The notes under the pieces are model-generated. The model had not been told where the DNA came from and searched no databases. It saw nothing but the letters and a program-made list of their open reading frames with translations. Positions 9,130 to 19,500 of a DNA stretch of 35,711 nucleotides are shown one piece after another. Origin of the DNA: Candidatus Melainabacteria bacterium. Lineage in GTDB: Bacteria; Cyanobacteriota; Vampirovibrionia; 2-02-FULL-35-15. The position numbers and the translations under genes were made by a program. The DNA is taken from the NCBI GenBank assembly GCA_016178265.1, contig JACOTS010000134.1, forward strand, positions 1 through 35,711, written 5' to 3'. Position 1 is the first letter of the stretch, and the number at the start of each line of letters is the position of its first letter.

Positions 9130-9348
9130 TTATCTGTTTTCATGAAAAACAGATTTTCTTACCCTTGAAAATTGATCTGTCTGACGCCCTTTGGCTACTA
9201 CATTCCTTTGTTTTAACATTGAGGTAGGTATTTCATGAGGATCAATGCGGTGTCCATGATCTTGAGGAGTAACATCCTTTAAAGAATGTACGTAAGGGAA
9301 TACTCTGCTTGTAATATTTGCACCATTAAATGATAGGCTAAAACTCAT
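9130..9348 (-). CDS. Hypothetical small protein
   Basis: ORF 9130..9408; likely start MSFSLSFNG with upstream aaggagaa ribosome-binding site. Confidence 0.55.
   Translation of the reverse strand: MSFSLSFNGANITSRVFPYVHSLKDVTPQDHGHRIDPHEIPTSMLKQRNVVAKGRQTDQFSRVRKSVFHENR
9132..9160. terminator. Bidirectional terminator-like hairpin
   Basis: ATCTGTTTT-catga-AAAACAGAT followed by TTTCTT, between convergent genes. Confidence 0.6.
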
Positions 9349-9527
9349 AATAAATTCTCCTTCCTTAATTACCAATATAAAATTGTTTTTGATACTATCA
9401 TATAGCAAAGAGAAATTAGTTAAGAATTATATTAGATTTTTTTAAGCTTAAGCTTCGCTGGTTTTGCAAAGTACGCTAAGATTACTTCTTTCTTGTTTTG
9501 GATATAATAAACATTGAGGAAAATGTA

Positions 9528-10268
9528 ATGGCAGACGCAAAGGATCCAAAAGAATATTTAATAGTTGCACTAGATGTACAGTCTAAGAAAGAGGCACTAG
9601 AGATTGTTAATAAACTGAGATCAGATGTTTCTTATTTTAAGGTTGGTCTTACTCTTTTTGCTGGTGAGGGCCCTAAAATAATCGATGAAATTAAAAAATT
9701 AGGATGCAAGGTATTTCTTGATGGAAAATTTTTAGATATACCACATCAAGTATCAGGAGCAGTATCAAGCTTAGTTCATCATAAAGTTGATATGATGAAT
9801 GTGCATTTAACAGGTGGAATGCAAATGCTTCATGATGCAAAACAAGCAATTATAAATACTGCTACAAAGTTAAATATACCTCCCCCAAAACTTTTAGGAG
9901 TTACTGCGCTGACAAGCATCAATGAGGAAATCCTGCAAGAAAATTTGCAGATTAAAGCACAAATAGATGAATATGTTTTAAACAGAGCTAAAATTGCAAA
10001 AGAAGCAGGGCTTGATGGCATAGTTTGTTCTCCAAAAGAAGCTTCACTTGTAAGAAAAGAGCTAGGCAAAGATTTTTTAATTGTTACACCTGGGGTAAGG
10101 CCTAAGTGGGCAGAAAAAAATGATCAAAAACGAATATCAACACCAAAAGAGGCAGTTAAAAACGGTGCTAATTTTGTTGTTATTGGAAGACCAATTACAG
10201 ATGCAAAAGATCCTCTGGATGCAGCAAGGAAAATATTAGATGAGATTAGTCAAGCAAAACAGGTTTAA
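9528..10268 (+). CDS. pyrF: Orotidine 5'-phosphate decarboxylase
   Basis: LIVALDVQSKKEA, VFLDGKFLDIPHQV, VTPGVRP, VIGRPITDAKDP; ORF from 9498, likely start ATG 9528. Confidence 0.95.
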   Translation: MADAKDPKEYLIVALDVQSKKEALEIVNKLRSDVSYFKVGLTLFAGEGPKIIDEIKKLGCKVFLDGKFLDIPHQVSGAVSSLVHHKVDMMNVHLTGGMQMLHDAKQAIINTATKLNIPPPKLLGVTALTSINEEILQENLQIKAQIDEYVLNRAKIAKEAGLDGIVCSPKEASLVRKELGKDFLIVTPGVRPKWAEKNDQKRISTPKEAVKNGANFVVIGRPITDAKDPLDAARKILDEISQAKQV

Positions 10269-10309
10269 AAAATATAGTGGATTATAATGTATAATTTAAA
10301 TGCAAAAAA

Positions 10310-11407
10310 ATGAAAGAAACAAAGGATTTATATGAAATATTAGGTATTAACCGCTCTGCTACAGCGCAAGAGGTAAAAAAGGCATATAAGCAACTTGCCA
10401 GGAAATATCATCCTGATAATAAAGAAACAGGGAATGAGGATAAGTTTAAAGAAGTTAGCTTGGCATACGAAGTTTTACAGGATCCTAAAAAAAGAGCTGT
10501 ATATGATGAGTATGGAATTGAAGGCTTAAGAGGCGGTGCATCCGGAGCTAGTGGTTTTGATTTTGGTTTTACTGATTTAAGTGATATATTTGCTGAGTTT
10601 TTTGGAGGCGGTTTTGCAGGTGCAAGGCAAAGGCATGCTGGACCACAGAGGGGTTTGGATGTTAGGTATGATTTAGAAATAAATTTTCTAGAAGCAATTA
10701 AAGGATGTACTAGAAAAGTTACTTTAGATATATTGGATGGATGCAATAAATGTAAAGGAAGTGGTGTCACAGAAGGATCAAAACTAGTTACTTGTACAAG
10801 TTGTAATGGCATGGGAGAAGTAAAAAAAGTGTCCGAGTCTTTCTTTGGGCACGTAACTAGAATAGCTACTTGCCCTACTTGTGAAGGACAAGGGCAAATT
10901 CCAGAAGAAAAATGTTCAGAATGTTTAGGAGAAGGAAGAAAGAAAGCAAAAAGAAATGTAGATGTGAAAGTCCCTTGTGGAGTGGATGACGGTGCAAGAC
11001 TTCGTTGGGGAGGGAAAGGGGAAGCAGGAGTTAGAGGTGGTCCACCAGGAGATTTATATGTAATTCTTCATGTAAAAGATCATGAGATTTTCCAAAGAGA
11101 AGGATTAAATATTTTAGTTAGACAACATGTTTCATTTACTCAAGCAGCACTTGGCGGAATAATTAATGTTCCAAGTACTGAAGGAGAAAAAAAACTTACT
11201 ATTCCAAGTGGAATTCAATCTGGGACAATTTTAACTATGCCTGGCCTTGGGGCACCCAAATTAAATAATCCTTCAAGAAAAGGAGACCAACTTATTGAAA
11301 TTATTATTGCAACACCTACAAAGCTATCACCTGAAGAGAAAAAGATATTTGAGCAATTAGCAAATATAGAACAGCAAAGACAGGATAAAAAGTTTGGAAT
11401 TTTATAA
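10310..11407 (+). CDS. dnaJ: Chaperone protein DnaJ (type I)
   Basis: J domain with HPD, G-rich region, four CxxCxGxG repeats. Confidence 0.96.
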   Translation: MKETKDLYEILGINRSATAQEVKKAYKQLARKYHPDNKETGNEDKFKEVSLAYEVLQDPKKRAVYDEYGIEGLRGGASGASGFDFGFTDLSDIFAEFFGGGFAGARQRHAGPQRGLDVRYDLEINFLEAIKGCTRKVTLDILDGCNKCKGSGVTEGSKLVTCTSCNGMGEVKKVSESFFGHVTRIATCPTCEGQGQIPEEKCSECLGEGRKKAKRNVDVKVPCGVDDGARLRWGGKGEAGVRGGPPGDLYVILHVKDHEIFQREGLNILVRQHVSFTQAALGGIINVPSTEGEKKLTIPSGIQSGTILTMPGLGAPKLNNPSRKGDQLIEIIIATPTKLSPEEKKIFEQLANIEQQRQDKKFGIL

Positions 11408-11489
11408 AAACGATATATTATCTCTGAATTCTAAAAGAATTCTATAGTCTTTTAGCTTCTACCCGCTTATTTGCTATAGTCAAAAGGAC

Positions 11490-12272
11490 ATGTCAAATAA
11501 TATTTCAAGTATATATAATGCACTTTTAACAGCAAAAACAGTTTTACCTAGAACTGTTGCAAATAGACTTCCGCTTTTGGTTCAGCCACAAGATGAAATT
11601 GTTTATGAAGGGTTTGATAGACATGACTTTCCTAGATTTGGAGGAGATGTTCAATATTCTATAGGTCAGGGTGCAAAACTCAAGTGCATTGGTTGGTGTT
11701 ATGGAAAATATAAGGGAGATAGCTTTGTTAAGACCAGAAACCCATTTGGAAAAATTCACTATATTTTTGAAGGAGAATTAATTGACAACAGCACATTTAA
11801 ACCACATAAAGGTCAAGATAAAGAAACAGAAAGAATGATTATTCCTTTTAATGATGATTTAGATGATAGCGAAAGACTATGTAGAAATGAGTTAGAGTTG
11901 CCGGAAGATGAAATATTTAGAGGTGAATTAGATTATCCAGATGCAGAAGATATTGCAAGAAGAGATTTGCTTAGGGAAGAAATTGTTTCATTTTCAGCAT
12001 CTAGAACACCTGCAGGAAATGATACTCATGAAACATATGAATATACCGGGACATATGAAGATGACAGCGGTGTATATAAAACAGTTAATGCAAGGATTGC
12101 TATAGATGAAGAGGTTTTAATTGAAAGAGTTTTGAAAGCTGATAAGCACAGCGATGTAAGCGTGGATCATAAGCCACAAATTAATTACTATTGGACTTTG
12201 GTTAGGCATAATCAAGAAGAGAAAACAAACACCCCTTTTATATCTGTGACACAAACCAGAAAAGCCGCATAG
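11490..12272 (+). CDS. Hypothetical protein
   Basis: 260-aa ORF, acidic, no recognised domain. Confidence 0.7.
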   Translation: MSNNISSIYNALLTAKTVLPRTVANRLPLLVQPQDEIVYEGFDRHDFPRFGGDVQYSIGQGAKLKCIGWCYGKYKGDSFVKTRNPFGKIHYIFEGELIDNSTFKPHKGQDKETERMIIPFNDDLDDSERLCRNELELPEDEIFRGELDYPDAEDIARRDLLREEIVSFSASRTPAGNDTHETYEYTGTYEDDSGVYKTVNARIAIDEEVLIERVLKADKHSDVSVDHKPQINYYWTLVRHNQEEKTNTPFISVTQTRKAA

Positions 12273-12287
12273 CTTATAATATGTACT

Positions 12288-13283
12288 ATGCCTGACATAA
12301 AATCTGAATATCTAGAAGCCTCAAAAAAAATAGAATCTGCCCTCTATGAAGTAAAAAAAATTATTGTTGGTCAGGATGCTATTTTAGAAAGAATATTTGT
12401 TGCACTTCTTGCAGGTGGGCATATTCTTCTTGAAGGTCCGCCAGGACTTGCAAAAACACTTATTTTAAAGACTTTTTCTGAGGTTCTCGATTTAAGTTTT
12501 CAAAGAGTTCAATTTACCCCGGATCTTTTGCCATCTGATTTAATTGGCACACAGATATATAATCAAAAAACAAGTGATTTTGAGACAATTTTAGGTCCAC
12601 TTTTTGCAAACCTGGTTTTGGCAGATGAAATAAATAGAGCCCCTGCAAAGGTACAAAGTGCCCTTTTAGAAGCGATGCAAGAAAAGCAGGTTACAATAGC
12701 GAAAAATTCATACCCGATTGAAGAGCCATTTATAGTGCTTGCTACCCAAAATCCAATTGAATCCGAAGGAACTTATCAACTTCCTGAAGCACAAATTGAC
12801 AGATTTATGTTTAAGCTTTTAATTAGTTACCCAAACTCAAAAGAAGAGATTGCAATAATAAACAGGTTTTGTACAGAGAAATTACCAGGGCTTAAAAAAG
12901 CAATTGCAAAAAGTGAACTGTTGAAATTTCAACAATTAACAAAAGAAGTTTATGTAGATCCAAGCATAATTGCTTTTGTTGCAGACTTAACTTCTGCAAC
13001 TAGATTCCCAAAAGATTTTAATTTAGAGAAAGTATCTGAGTATATTAGTTATGGTGCTTCTCCAAGAGCATCATTAAATCTAACGCAAGCAGCAAAAGCA
13101 CTTGCCTTAATTAAAGGCAGGGATTATGTAAAAGAAGAAGATATCGAAAGTGTAACATTTGATGTTTTAAGGCATAGAATAAATCTAAGCTATGAAGGGA
13201 TAATGGCGAAAGAAACACCTGAAACAATACTCACACACCTGCTTCATAAAATTAAACCTAAAAAAGTTATCCACGCTAAATAA
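12288..13283 (+). CDS. MoxR-family AAA ATPase
   Basis: GPPGLAKT Walker A, ADEINRAPAKVQSALLEAMQE, ATQNPIESEGTYQLPEAQIDRF. Confidence 0.95.
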   Translation: MPDIKSEYLEASKKIESALYEVKKIIVGQDAILERIFVALLAGGHILLEGPPGLAKTLILKTFSEVLDLSFQRVQFTPDLLPSDLIGTQIYNQKTSDFETILGPLFANLVLADEINRAPAKVQSALLEAMQEKQVTIAKNSYPIEEPFIVLATQNPIESEGTYQLPEAQIDRFMFKLLISYPNSKEEIAIINRFCTEKLPGLKKAIAKSELLKFQQLTKEVYVDPSIIAFVADLTSATRFPKDFNLEKVSEYISYGASPRASLNLTQAAKALALIKGRDYVKEEDIESVTFDVLRHRINLSYEGIMAKETPETILTHLLHKIKPKKVIHAK

Positions 13284-13420
13284 ACCTCTTAAATCTGCTT
13301 ATTTTGGTAGTATTATCTGCTTTTAATGAATAGTAGGGCTATCCATTGGCTCATTAAGGCGCTTTTGATGCACACTTAACCTTCTTGGGTAATATAACTA
13401 TGGTGCAACTTTGAGTCAAT

Positions 13421-13437
13421 ATTCTTAATTTAAGAAT
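13421..13437. promoter_or_regulatory. Inverted repeat ATTCTTAA-T-TTAAGAAT
   Basis: 8-bp perfect arms just upstream of the SD/ATG of the 13449 gene. Confidence 0.35.
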
Positions 13438-13448
13438 GAGGAAGGGAT

Positions 13449-13709
13449 ATGAAAAACTTAATTTGGATTTTAATTCTGGCCGTATTGATGTTAAATATGA
13501 TATTTATAAATCATACTTTAGCAAAGGAAGAGCCAGCAGCATTATGTGATTCTAAGGGAAATGCTGTTTGTAGAAATAAAGGCACTCTTGAATGTCCTCC
13601 TGAGCACCCATATTTAAAATGTTTTGGTCTTTTTGCTGCATGCACAGATCAATTAAAGGGTGGAACCGGAGTAAATCCAGTTTGCAAGCTTCCTGCTACT
13701 AGTAATTAA
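13449..13709 (+). CDS. Small secreted Cys-rich protein
   Basis: N-terminal signal peptide MKNLIWILILAVLMLNMIFINHTLAKE, six Cys in about 55 mature residues; SD gaggaaggg. Confidence 0.7.
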   Translation: MKNLIWILILAVLMLNMIFINHTLAKEEPAALCDSKGNAVCRNKGTLECPPEHPYLKCFGLFAACTDQLKGGTGVNPVCKLPATSN

Positions 13710-13731
13710 ACTTTAAAAATGTAAATTGATA

Positions 13732-13749
13732 ACATAAGTTAACTTATGT
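13732..13749. promoter_or_regulatory. 18-bp perfect palindrome ACATAAGTTAACTTATGT
   Basis: Read directly, in the intergenic region between two secreted-protein genes. Confidence 0.45.
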
Positions 13750-13797
13750 GAATAATAAGTGTATAGAGTTACTAATAAATTTTAAGGAGAAAAAACA

Positions 13798-14847
13798 ATG
13801 AAATTATTTCGCCGCTCATTGTCCATCGTTTTAATTTTTGGACTGATCTTCTGCATGGCCTTCTTATTAAATTTTACAATTGCCCAGGAAGATACTGGTT
13901 ATTATGCACCTGATTATCCAACAACAGACAGTAATCCTGGACATGTTGGTGATCATGGAGATGGTAGCGATTCAAGTCATGATGGCCGCGGTGATACTGA
14001 TACTGATGGCGGTGGTGATACTGATACTGACGGCGGTGGTGATACTGATACTGATGGTGGTGGAGGATTCCCTGGCGGAGGTGGACTTCCCGGTGGCGGT
14101 GGACTTCCCGGCGGCGGTGGATTCCCTGGCGGTGGTGGACTTCCCGGTGGCGGCGGATTACCTGGCGGCGGTGGCGGACTTCCTCCTGGCGGTGGTGGCC
14201 CAATTCCAACTGGCTGTGTAAGTGATTCAGAGTGTAGTCCAGATTGTTGTGTAACTGGTGTATGTGTACCATGTGGTGGACCTGGAGGTACTGGTCCTAG
14301 TGGACCAACTTGTGGAGATGGAATTTGTGAATCAGGAGAAGATGCAACCATGTGCCCAGGTGATTGTGAGACCTGTGGAAACGGATCATGCGGACCTGCT
14401 GAAAACCCGTGTACTTGTGAAGCTGATTGTGGATCTCCTTGCAGTACTGTAAGCGCAGGGACATGCGATCCTTCTACTTGCACAGGTTGTAATGAATGTC
14501 AGACTGTAGATTATCCTGATGCGTGTGGTGGTACATGTCCTATGCAACAATGTGTACCTATTACCCCACCAGCTTGTGGAGGCGGTGATTATAATACCTG
14601 CACAACAGAAACATTAGATTATACTACGTGTACTTGTGTATCTAATACTTATGGAACCCCTGAAACTTGTCCAAATGGTACAACATGTTGCTCAGCAGGT
14701 GGTGTAAGTTGTTGTCCTTCAGATCCTGTTACTACCTCTGGTGGATTTGGAACACAAGGAGGAGGCGGCGGTGGCGATCCTTGTGCAAGCGTATGTTCCG
14801 GAAGTGCATTTAGTAGAGCATGTCAAAGGTGCCTTGCTGCTCCATAG
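13798..14847 (+). CDS. Secreted Gly-rich/Cys-rich repeat protein
   Basis: Signal peptide; DTDTDGGG x3, (G[LF]PGGG)n; Cys-rich motifs such as CGDGICESGEDATMCPGDC. Confidence 0.85.
   Translation: MKLFRRSLSIVLIFGLIFCMAFLLNFTIAQEDTGYYAPDYPTTDSNPGHVGDHGDGSDSSHDGRGDTDTDGGGDTDTDGGGDTDTDGGGGFPGGGGLPGGGGLPGGGGFPGGGGLPGGGGLPGGGGGLPPGGGGPIPTGCVSDSECSPDCCVTGVCVPCGGPGGTGPSGPTCGDGICESGEDATMCPGDCETCGNGSCGPAENPCTCEADCGSPCSTVSAGTCDPSTCTGCNECQTVDYPDACGGTCPMQQCVPITPPACGGGDYNTCTTETLDYTTCTCVSNTYGTPETCPNGTTCCSAGGVSCCPSDPVTTSGGFGTQGGGGGGDPCASVCSGSAFSRACQRCLAAP
13993..14064 (+). repeat. 24-bp tandem repeat (DTDTDGGG x3)
   Basis: gatactgatactgatggcggtggt in three consecutive units. Confidence 0.95.
14065..14195 (+). 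repeat. 18-bp tandem repeat encoding G(L/F)PGGG
   Basis: ggacttcccggtggcggt and variants, about 7 units. Confidence 0.9.
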
Positions 14848-14943
14848 TAATTAATTGCTGTTTGTAGTACACCATTAGGTGCTATGAGTGCTGCGTGTTT
14901 TGAGTGTTTGGGATTATAAACCAGTTGTCAAAGTAACTGAAGT

Positions 14944-14980
14944 AAGATACCTTATAATTTACTAAGGTATCTTTTTCTTT
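14944..14980 (+). terminator. Rho-independent terminator
   Basis: AAGATACCTTA-taatttac-TAAGGTATCTT followed by a T-rich tract. Confidence 0.85.
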
Positions 14981-14993
14981 TTGGAGGAGGCTA

Positions 14994-16283
14994 GTGAAAA
15001 TATTCTCACATGCACCAATTGTTCGTAGAGACTTTATAAGAATAGGCACACTTGGTGCACTTGGTATGTTAATTCCAGAGACTATAATGCCTCTTAAGAA
15101 TGCATTTGGAGCTGAAGAAAGTAGCTCAGCTACTATAGATAGAAAAAAGAACTATAGAATTGTTGAAGCAGAAAGTAGCAAAGGAACAAAACCTATTGTA
15201 ATTGTCTGGCTTCAAGGAGGACTTAGCCATCTGGATACATTTTCACCTGTTCCTGAAATGCCCTCTGAAATGAGAGGACCTTTTAAACAAATATCAACAA
15301 AAATACCTGGACTCTATGTTTCTGAAACTATTCCAAATACTGCAAATGTAATGCATCACGTGGCACTTCTTAGAAATATTTACCATACACAAGGGGATCA
15401 TAATCTTGCTGCAAATAGGGTTTTTGCAGGGGTGGATGACCAGACCCCTACATTTGATCCTAAGTACAAACCTTTTATTGCAATGCTTGGAAATTATTTA
15501 AGCAGTGACTCTGTTGGTTATATGATAATAAACCCTAATACTTATTCAGTTACAAAAAGTACCTCACCTGACGATGCTCTTGTAATAGAAAGACATAAAT
15601 GGATGAAAGCTTATAACTCACCTTTTGGAGATACTGTTGATCCTGAAAGAATCAATAGAAGAGCAGGTCTTAGAGCCCAACTCTCTGATGGCTGGAATCT
15701 GGCAGGAGAAAAAGGAAAAAGATTGGATGAGCTAATGGACAAAGGAAGAAAAGTCCTTACTGGTGATTTAAGTAAAGCATTTGATTTGAAAGGTGTTTCA
15801 GAGAAAGAAAAAGAAAGATACGGGAAAAGTGAGTTTGGTGATGCAGGGATAATTGCAAAAAGACTTATTAGAGCTGGAGCACCTATTGTTCTTATAGATT
15901 ATGGAAACTGGGATCATCATGAAAATATACAAGAAAGATTTAAATATGATATGCCGCCACTTGATTATTTGCTTTCTGCTTTAGTTGAAGATTTAAAGGA
16001 TGAAGCAATAGTAGTGATAGCTTCTGAGTTTGGAAGAACCCCAAAAATCAACCATAAAAAAGGGCGAGATCACTGGCCTCAATCTAATTCGGTGGTAATT
16101 TGTGGTCCAAACATAAAGCCTGCTGTTTATGGAAAGCTTGATTCTCAAGGTAATGTTTTAGGTGAGAGGTTTAATGGGGCATATCTTGGTCCTACTATTT
16201 TAAAAGCTGCTGGTTACGAAATAAAAGAAGATAGAGGTGGTGCATTGAGTAATGAATGCTTGCCTTGCTATCCGATTTTTTAA
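14994..16283 (+). CDS. DUF1501 family protein, Tat signal
   Basis: RRDFIRIGTLGALGM Tat-like motif; VWLQGGLSHLDTFSP, EFGRTPKIN, GRDHWPQSNSVVICGP. Confidence 0.9.
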   Translation: MKIFSHAPIVRRDFIRIGTLGALGMLIPETIMPLKNAFGAEESSSATIDRKKNYRIVEAESSKGTKPIVIVWLQGGLSHLDTFSPVPEMPSEMRGPFKQISTKIPGLYVSETIPNTANVMHHVALLRNIYHTQGDHNLAANRVFAGVDDQTPTFDPKYKPFIAMLGNYLSSDSVGYMIINPNTYSVTKSTSPDDALVIERHKWMKAYNSPFGDTVDPERINRRAGLRAQLSDGWNLAGEKGKRLDELMDKGRKVLTGDLSKAFDLKGVSEKEKERYGKSEFGDAGIIAKRLIRAGAPIVLIDYGNWDHHENIQERFKYDMPPLDYLLSALVEDLKDEAIVVIASEFGRTPKINHKKGRDHWPQSNSVVICGPNIKPAVYGKLDSQGNVLGERFNGAYLGPTILKAAGYEIKEDRGGALSNECLPCYPIF

Positions 16284-16503
16284 TTAGCTGCCAACAAAAT
16301 TTCTTCTATATATCACAAATAAACTTCTTACATGTTACATACAAAAGTCTTATTCATTTGAAATAAGTCGTTTGGAGAATGAAATACAAAACTTACAAGT
16401 TACTTACATTTGCTACAAATAACTTTTTTTTGTAGACTACACACCTAGTGGGGAAAATTAGGTTTTTTATAAAACTCTTAAGAGGGGTTGGAGGAAATAG
16501 TTT

Positions 16504-19500
16504 ATGCCAAGTATTACTTCTGTTAATCACACACTAGGAAATGGTAAAGGATTAGTTACACAAAATGATGTTACATCTGAAGATAAAGTAAGAGGCAGCT
16601 CAAAACAAAGTAATAAAGGGCTTTCAAGAGCAACGAGTTTTGTTGCAAAAGCTGTTGCATCACTGGCACTTCTTATGCCACTTATTGATGCTTCTAGTGT
16701 AGATGCTGCAAATAATCCTGAAAGAGAAAAAGCAGTAGCAAAGTTTGGCGATGATTCATGGGCTGCATTAAGAGATGCTTTAAAGCAAGATAAATTAAAA
16801 GATCTTCCAAATGCAAGATCACTTTGGAACAATATAAAAGCAGTTCTTCATGTATCAGATGATACAAAGATAGAAGCAGTTGATGCACTTAGAAAAGAGC
16901 TTATATCAACAGGGATTAAAAATTCAAATATACCTCCGGAAATAGTTCATGAGGCAATTTATACAACCTCAGTTGTGGCACAAAGCATAAATAAAGATCT
17001 TGCTGCTAACAATAAAAAGCTAGCTGAGCTTGATAAAAAGATGGCTGAACTGGCAACTAAATCAGAAGGAATTACAAAAAATGGTGGTCAGCTTTCAAAA
17101 GAAATGACTGATGAAAAAGCTAAATTCGATAGCGACAAAGCAACACTAATAGCTGAAAATAAAACACTGGAAGGAAGACTAGCAAAAATTATAGAGCCTG
17201 TAGTTCCATTTATGGGCAAAATTATAGTTGATGTTACCAAAGAAGGTGGTAAAGAAGAAAGATTTCTTGTCCGCCCATCTGAAGTAGGAAGATTTTATGG
17301 AGGAGATGACCTATTCGCTAGCGGCCCTAGCTATGAAAAAGTTAAAGTCTATAACAGCAATAACTTTGAAAATCTTGCTGCTTATACACTTGCACAAGCA
17401 GGGGAAAAAGGATTCTTTGAAAAAGTTGGAAGAGAACTCCTTACAAGTGGAAATGATGAAGCAAGAAGAGATGAATTTTTTAACATCTTTAAGTACACAG
17501 GATCGGATGTTACCCTTCCAAAAGATGTAACAGAAAAATCAAAAGAATGGATCTATGGAAGAAAACAAATGGAAGCCTTCAATAAGGGGGATGCAGCAGC
17601 AGCAGAACCAGCAAGCTCTAATACAGATATAGAGTTTGAGATTATAGAGCCTGACAATGCTAAAGATAAAGCTCCTGTAGACAAAGGAGTTAAGGACTCG
17701 CAACCGGTGCCTCCAGGAAGTACTGTTATTGTGCTTCCACCAGGAACTGAAATTGGAACTGCTAAAAAGCATCCAACACCTGATGTTCCTCGTGGTGCTA
17801 GCTATGGTTCAATTGAAGAGCTAAGAAAGATAAATGAGAAGCTTGTAAAACCTCTTCTTCCATACCCATACAGCAAATCAGCAAGTGATCAAGACTTTAT
17901 TGCTGATAATGTTTTAATGCTTGCAAAGCATGGAGATGAGCTTGCACTTCCAGCTTGTGCGCAATGGTTTGCAATTAAGAGCTATTCGGAAGGTTCCAGC
18001 GGTGGAGGTTTCTTTAGCTCTGCTTCACCAGCAGATATGAAGATGCTTGAAGCACTTTCAATTATGGCTCAAAAAGATGAAGTTGCATTTACAGTACTTG
18101 AAAGATACATAGGATCATTTCCAAAACAATTTGAGAGAACCTTTCTTTATGGTACCTATGCTCTTTGGGACTCACCTCAAAAAAGAGCAGGGGCTGAGAT
18201 GATAAAAGCACTCAATCTTCATAAAGATAATGCAAAAAATCTTGTTACTGCACTATCTAATAAAGAAACAAAACTTATTTGGCCTGAACCTATGTCAGAT
18301 ACTGATGTAGAACATGTAAATAAGCTAAGAGATGCAGGAAGAAGTGTAGCTTTAATGATCATGGCTTTTGATGATAAAGCACACAACTTTACTCCTTATC
18401 TTAGAGACATTGTAAAAAATGACTTTGCTAAAGATATGGAAAGATTTGTTTCTATGATTGGGGTAGCACTTGCAAAAGACAAAGAGTCTGTTGAACCTCT
18501 TTTGAATATTGCTATCGATGAAACAAAACCTATGGGAATGCGTGAGCTTGCTCTTGATGCGGTTCTTTATATTGACAGACCTGATCTTATTCCGGCTGCA
18601 ATAAGAGAAAAAGAAGCAGAAGGATCTCCATTTACTGGAGCAAAACTTAGGCACTTCTTCCCTAATCTTATTGAAAGAACAAAGCCAGAAACTGAAACAG
18701 ATTTCTGTGCTGCTATTGAAGGAAAAAATCCTTTTCAAGCAAGGATTAAAGCTCAATATGACAGGTGGCTTACACTTGAAAATGCAGCCATTGAAAGTGC
18801 AAAAGCAAAAGGTGGTGCGCCTGGAACAATTACCGATGCTCAGAAACTAGGGGCATTTATTGAACTTAGAGAACGTGAGCTTGGTGGAACAGGCATGGCA
18901 CTTTCTGGAAGAGCAGGGGATGCAACATTTAGCAGTAAGTATGTTAAACCAATGGTTAACTACCTTAAAGATCACAGAGATATAAAGAAACCTCTTTATT
19001 GGGGAATTGCATACTCTATGATGGATGTGCTTGGTAAATCAAATGCTACCGAGGCAGCACCACTGCTTAGAGACATGGCAACTTATCCAGAGATTTATGT
19101 CCAAGATAATTCACGTGGACAAGGATTCTTTGGGTTTTTTGATGTGCTCTTTAATAATTTTGAGATGTCACTTATCAAAGCAAATGCAATTAAAAACTTA
19201 GGTGGTGTAGTTGACCTAAAAAATCCTGCATCTGATGAGGCAAAAGTGCTTCACTTAGTTGCACTTAAAGATTCTTCGCTTGACTACAGATGGATGGCAC
19301 AAAAAGGGCAAAGAGAGCTTGCAAGAAGATATGACAGTGCAATGGCTGGTTTAAAACCAGGCGATGCAACATTTGATGAGCTTTCTAAAGCACGTGCTGC
19401 TCATGCCAGTGAAATGGTTGGGCAAATGCAGTATCATGCAGAGGGACGTGAATACGAAACCCAGATGCGCCTTTTTGATCTTAGAGAGCAGTTTATGCTT

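Noticed and set aside
13874-14483. Antisense ORFs of 132 and 168 aa (His/Arg-rich; Pro-rich PPPPGSPPPP)
   Set aside because: Shadows of the Gly-rich tandem repeat of the sense gene; no independent start signals or domains.
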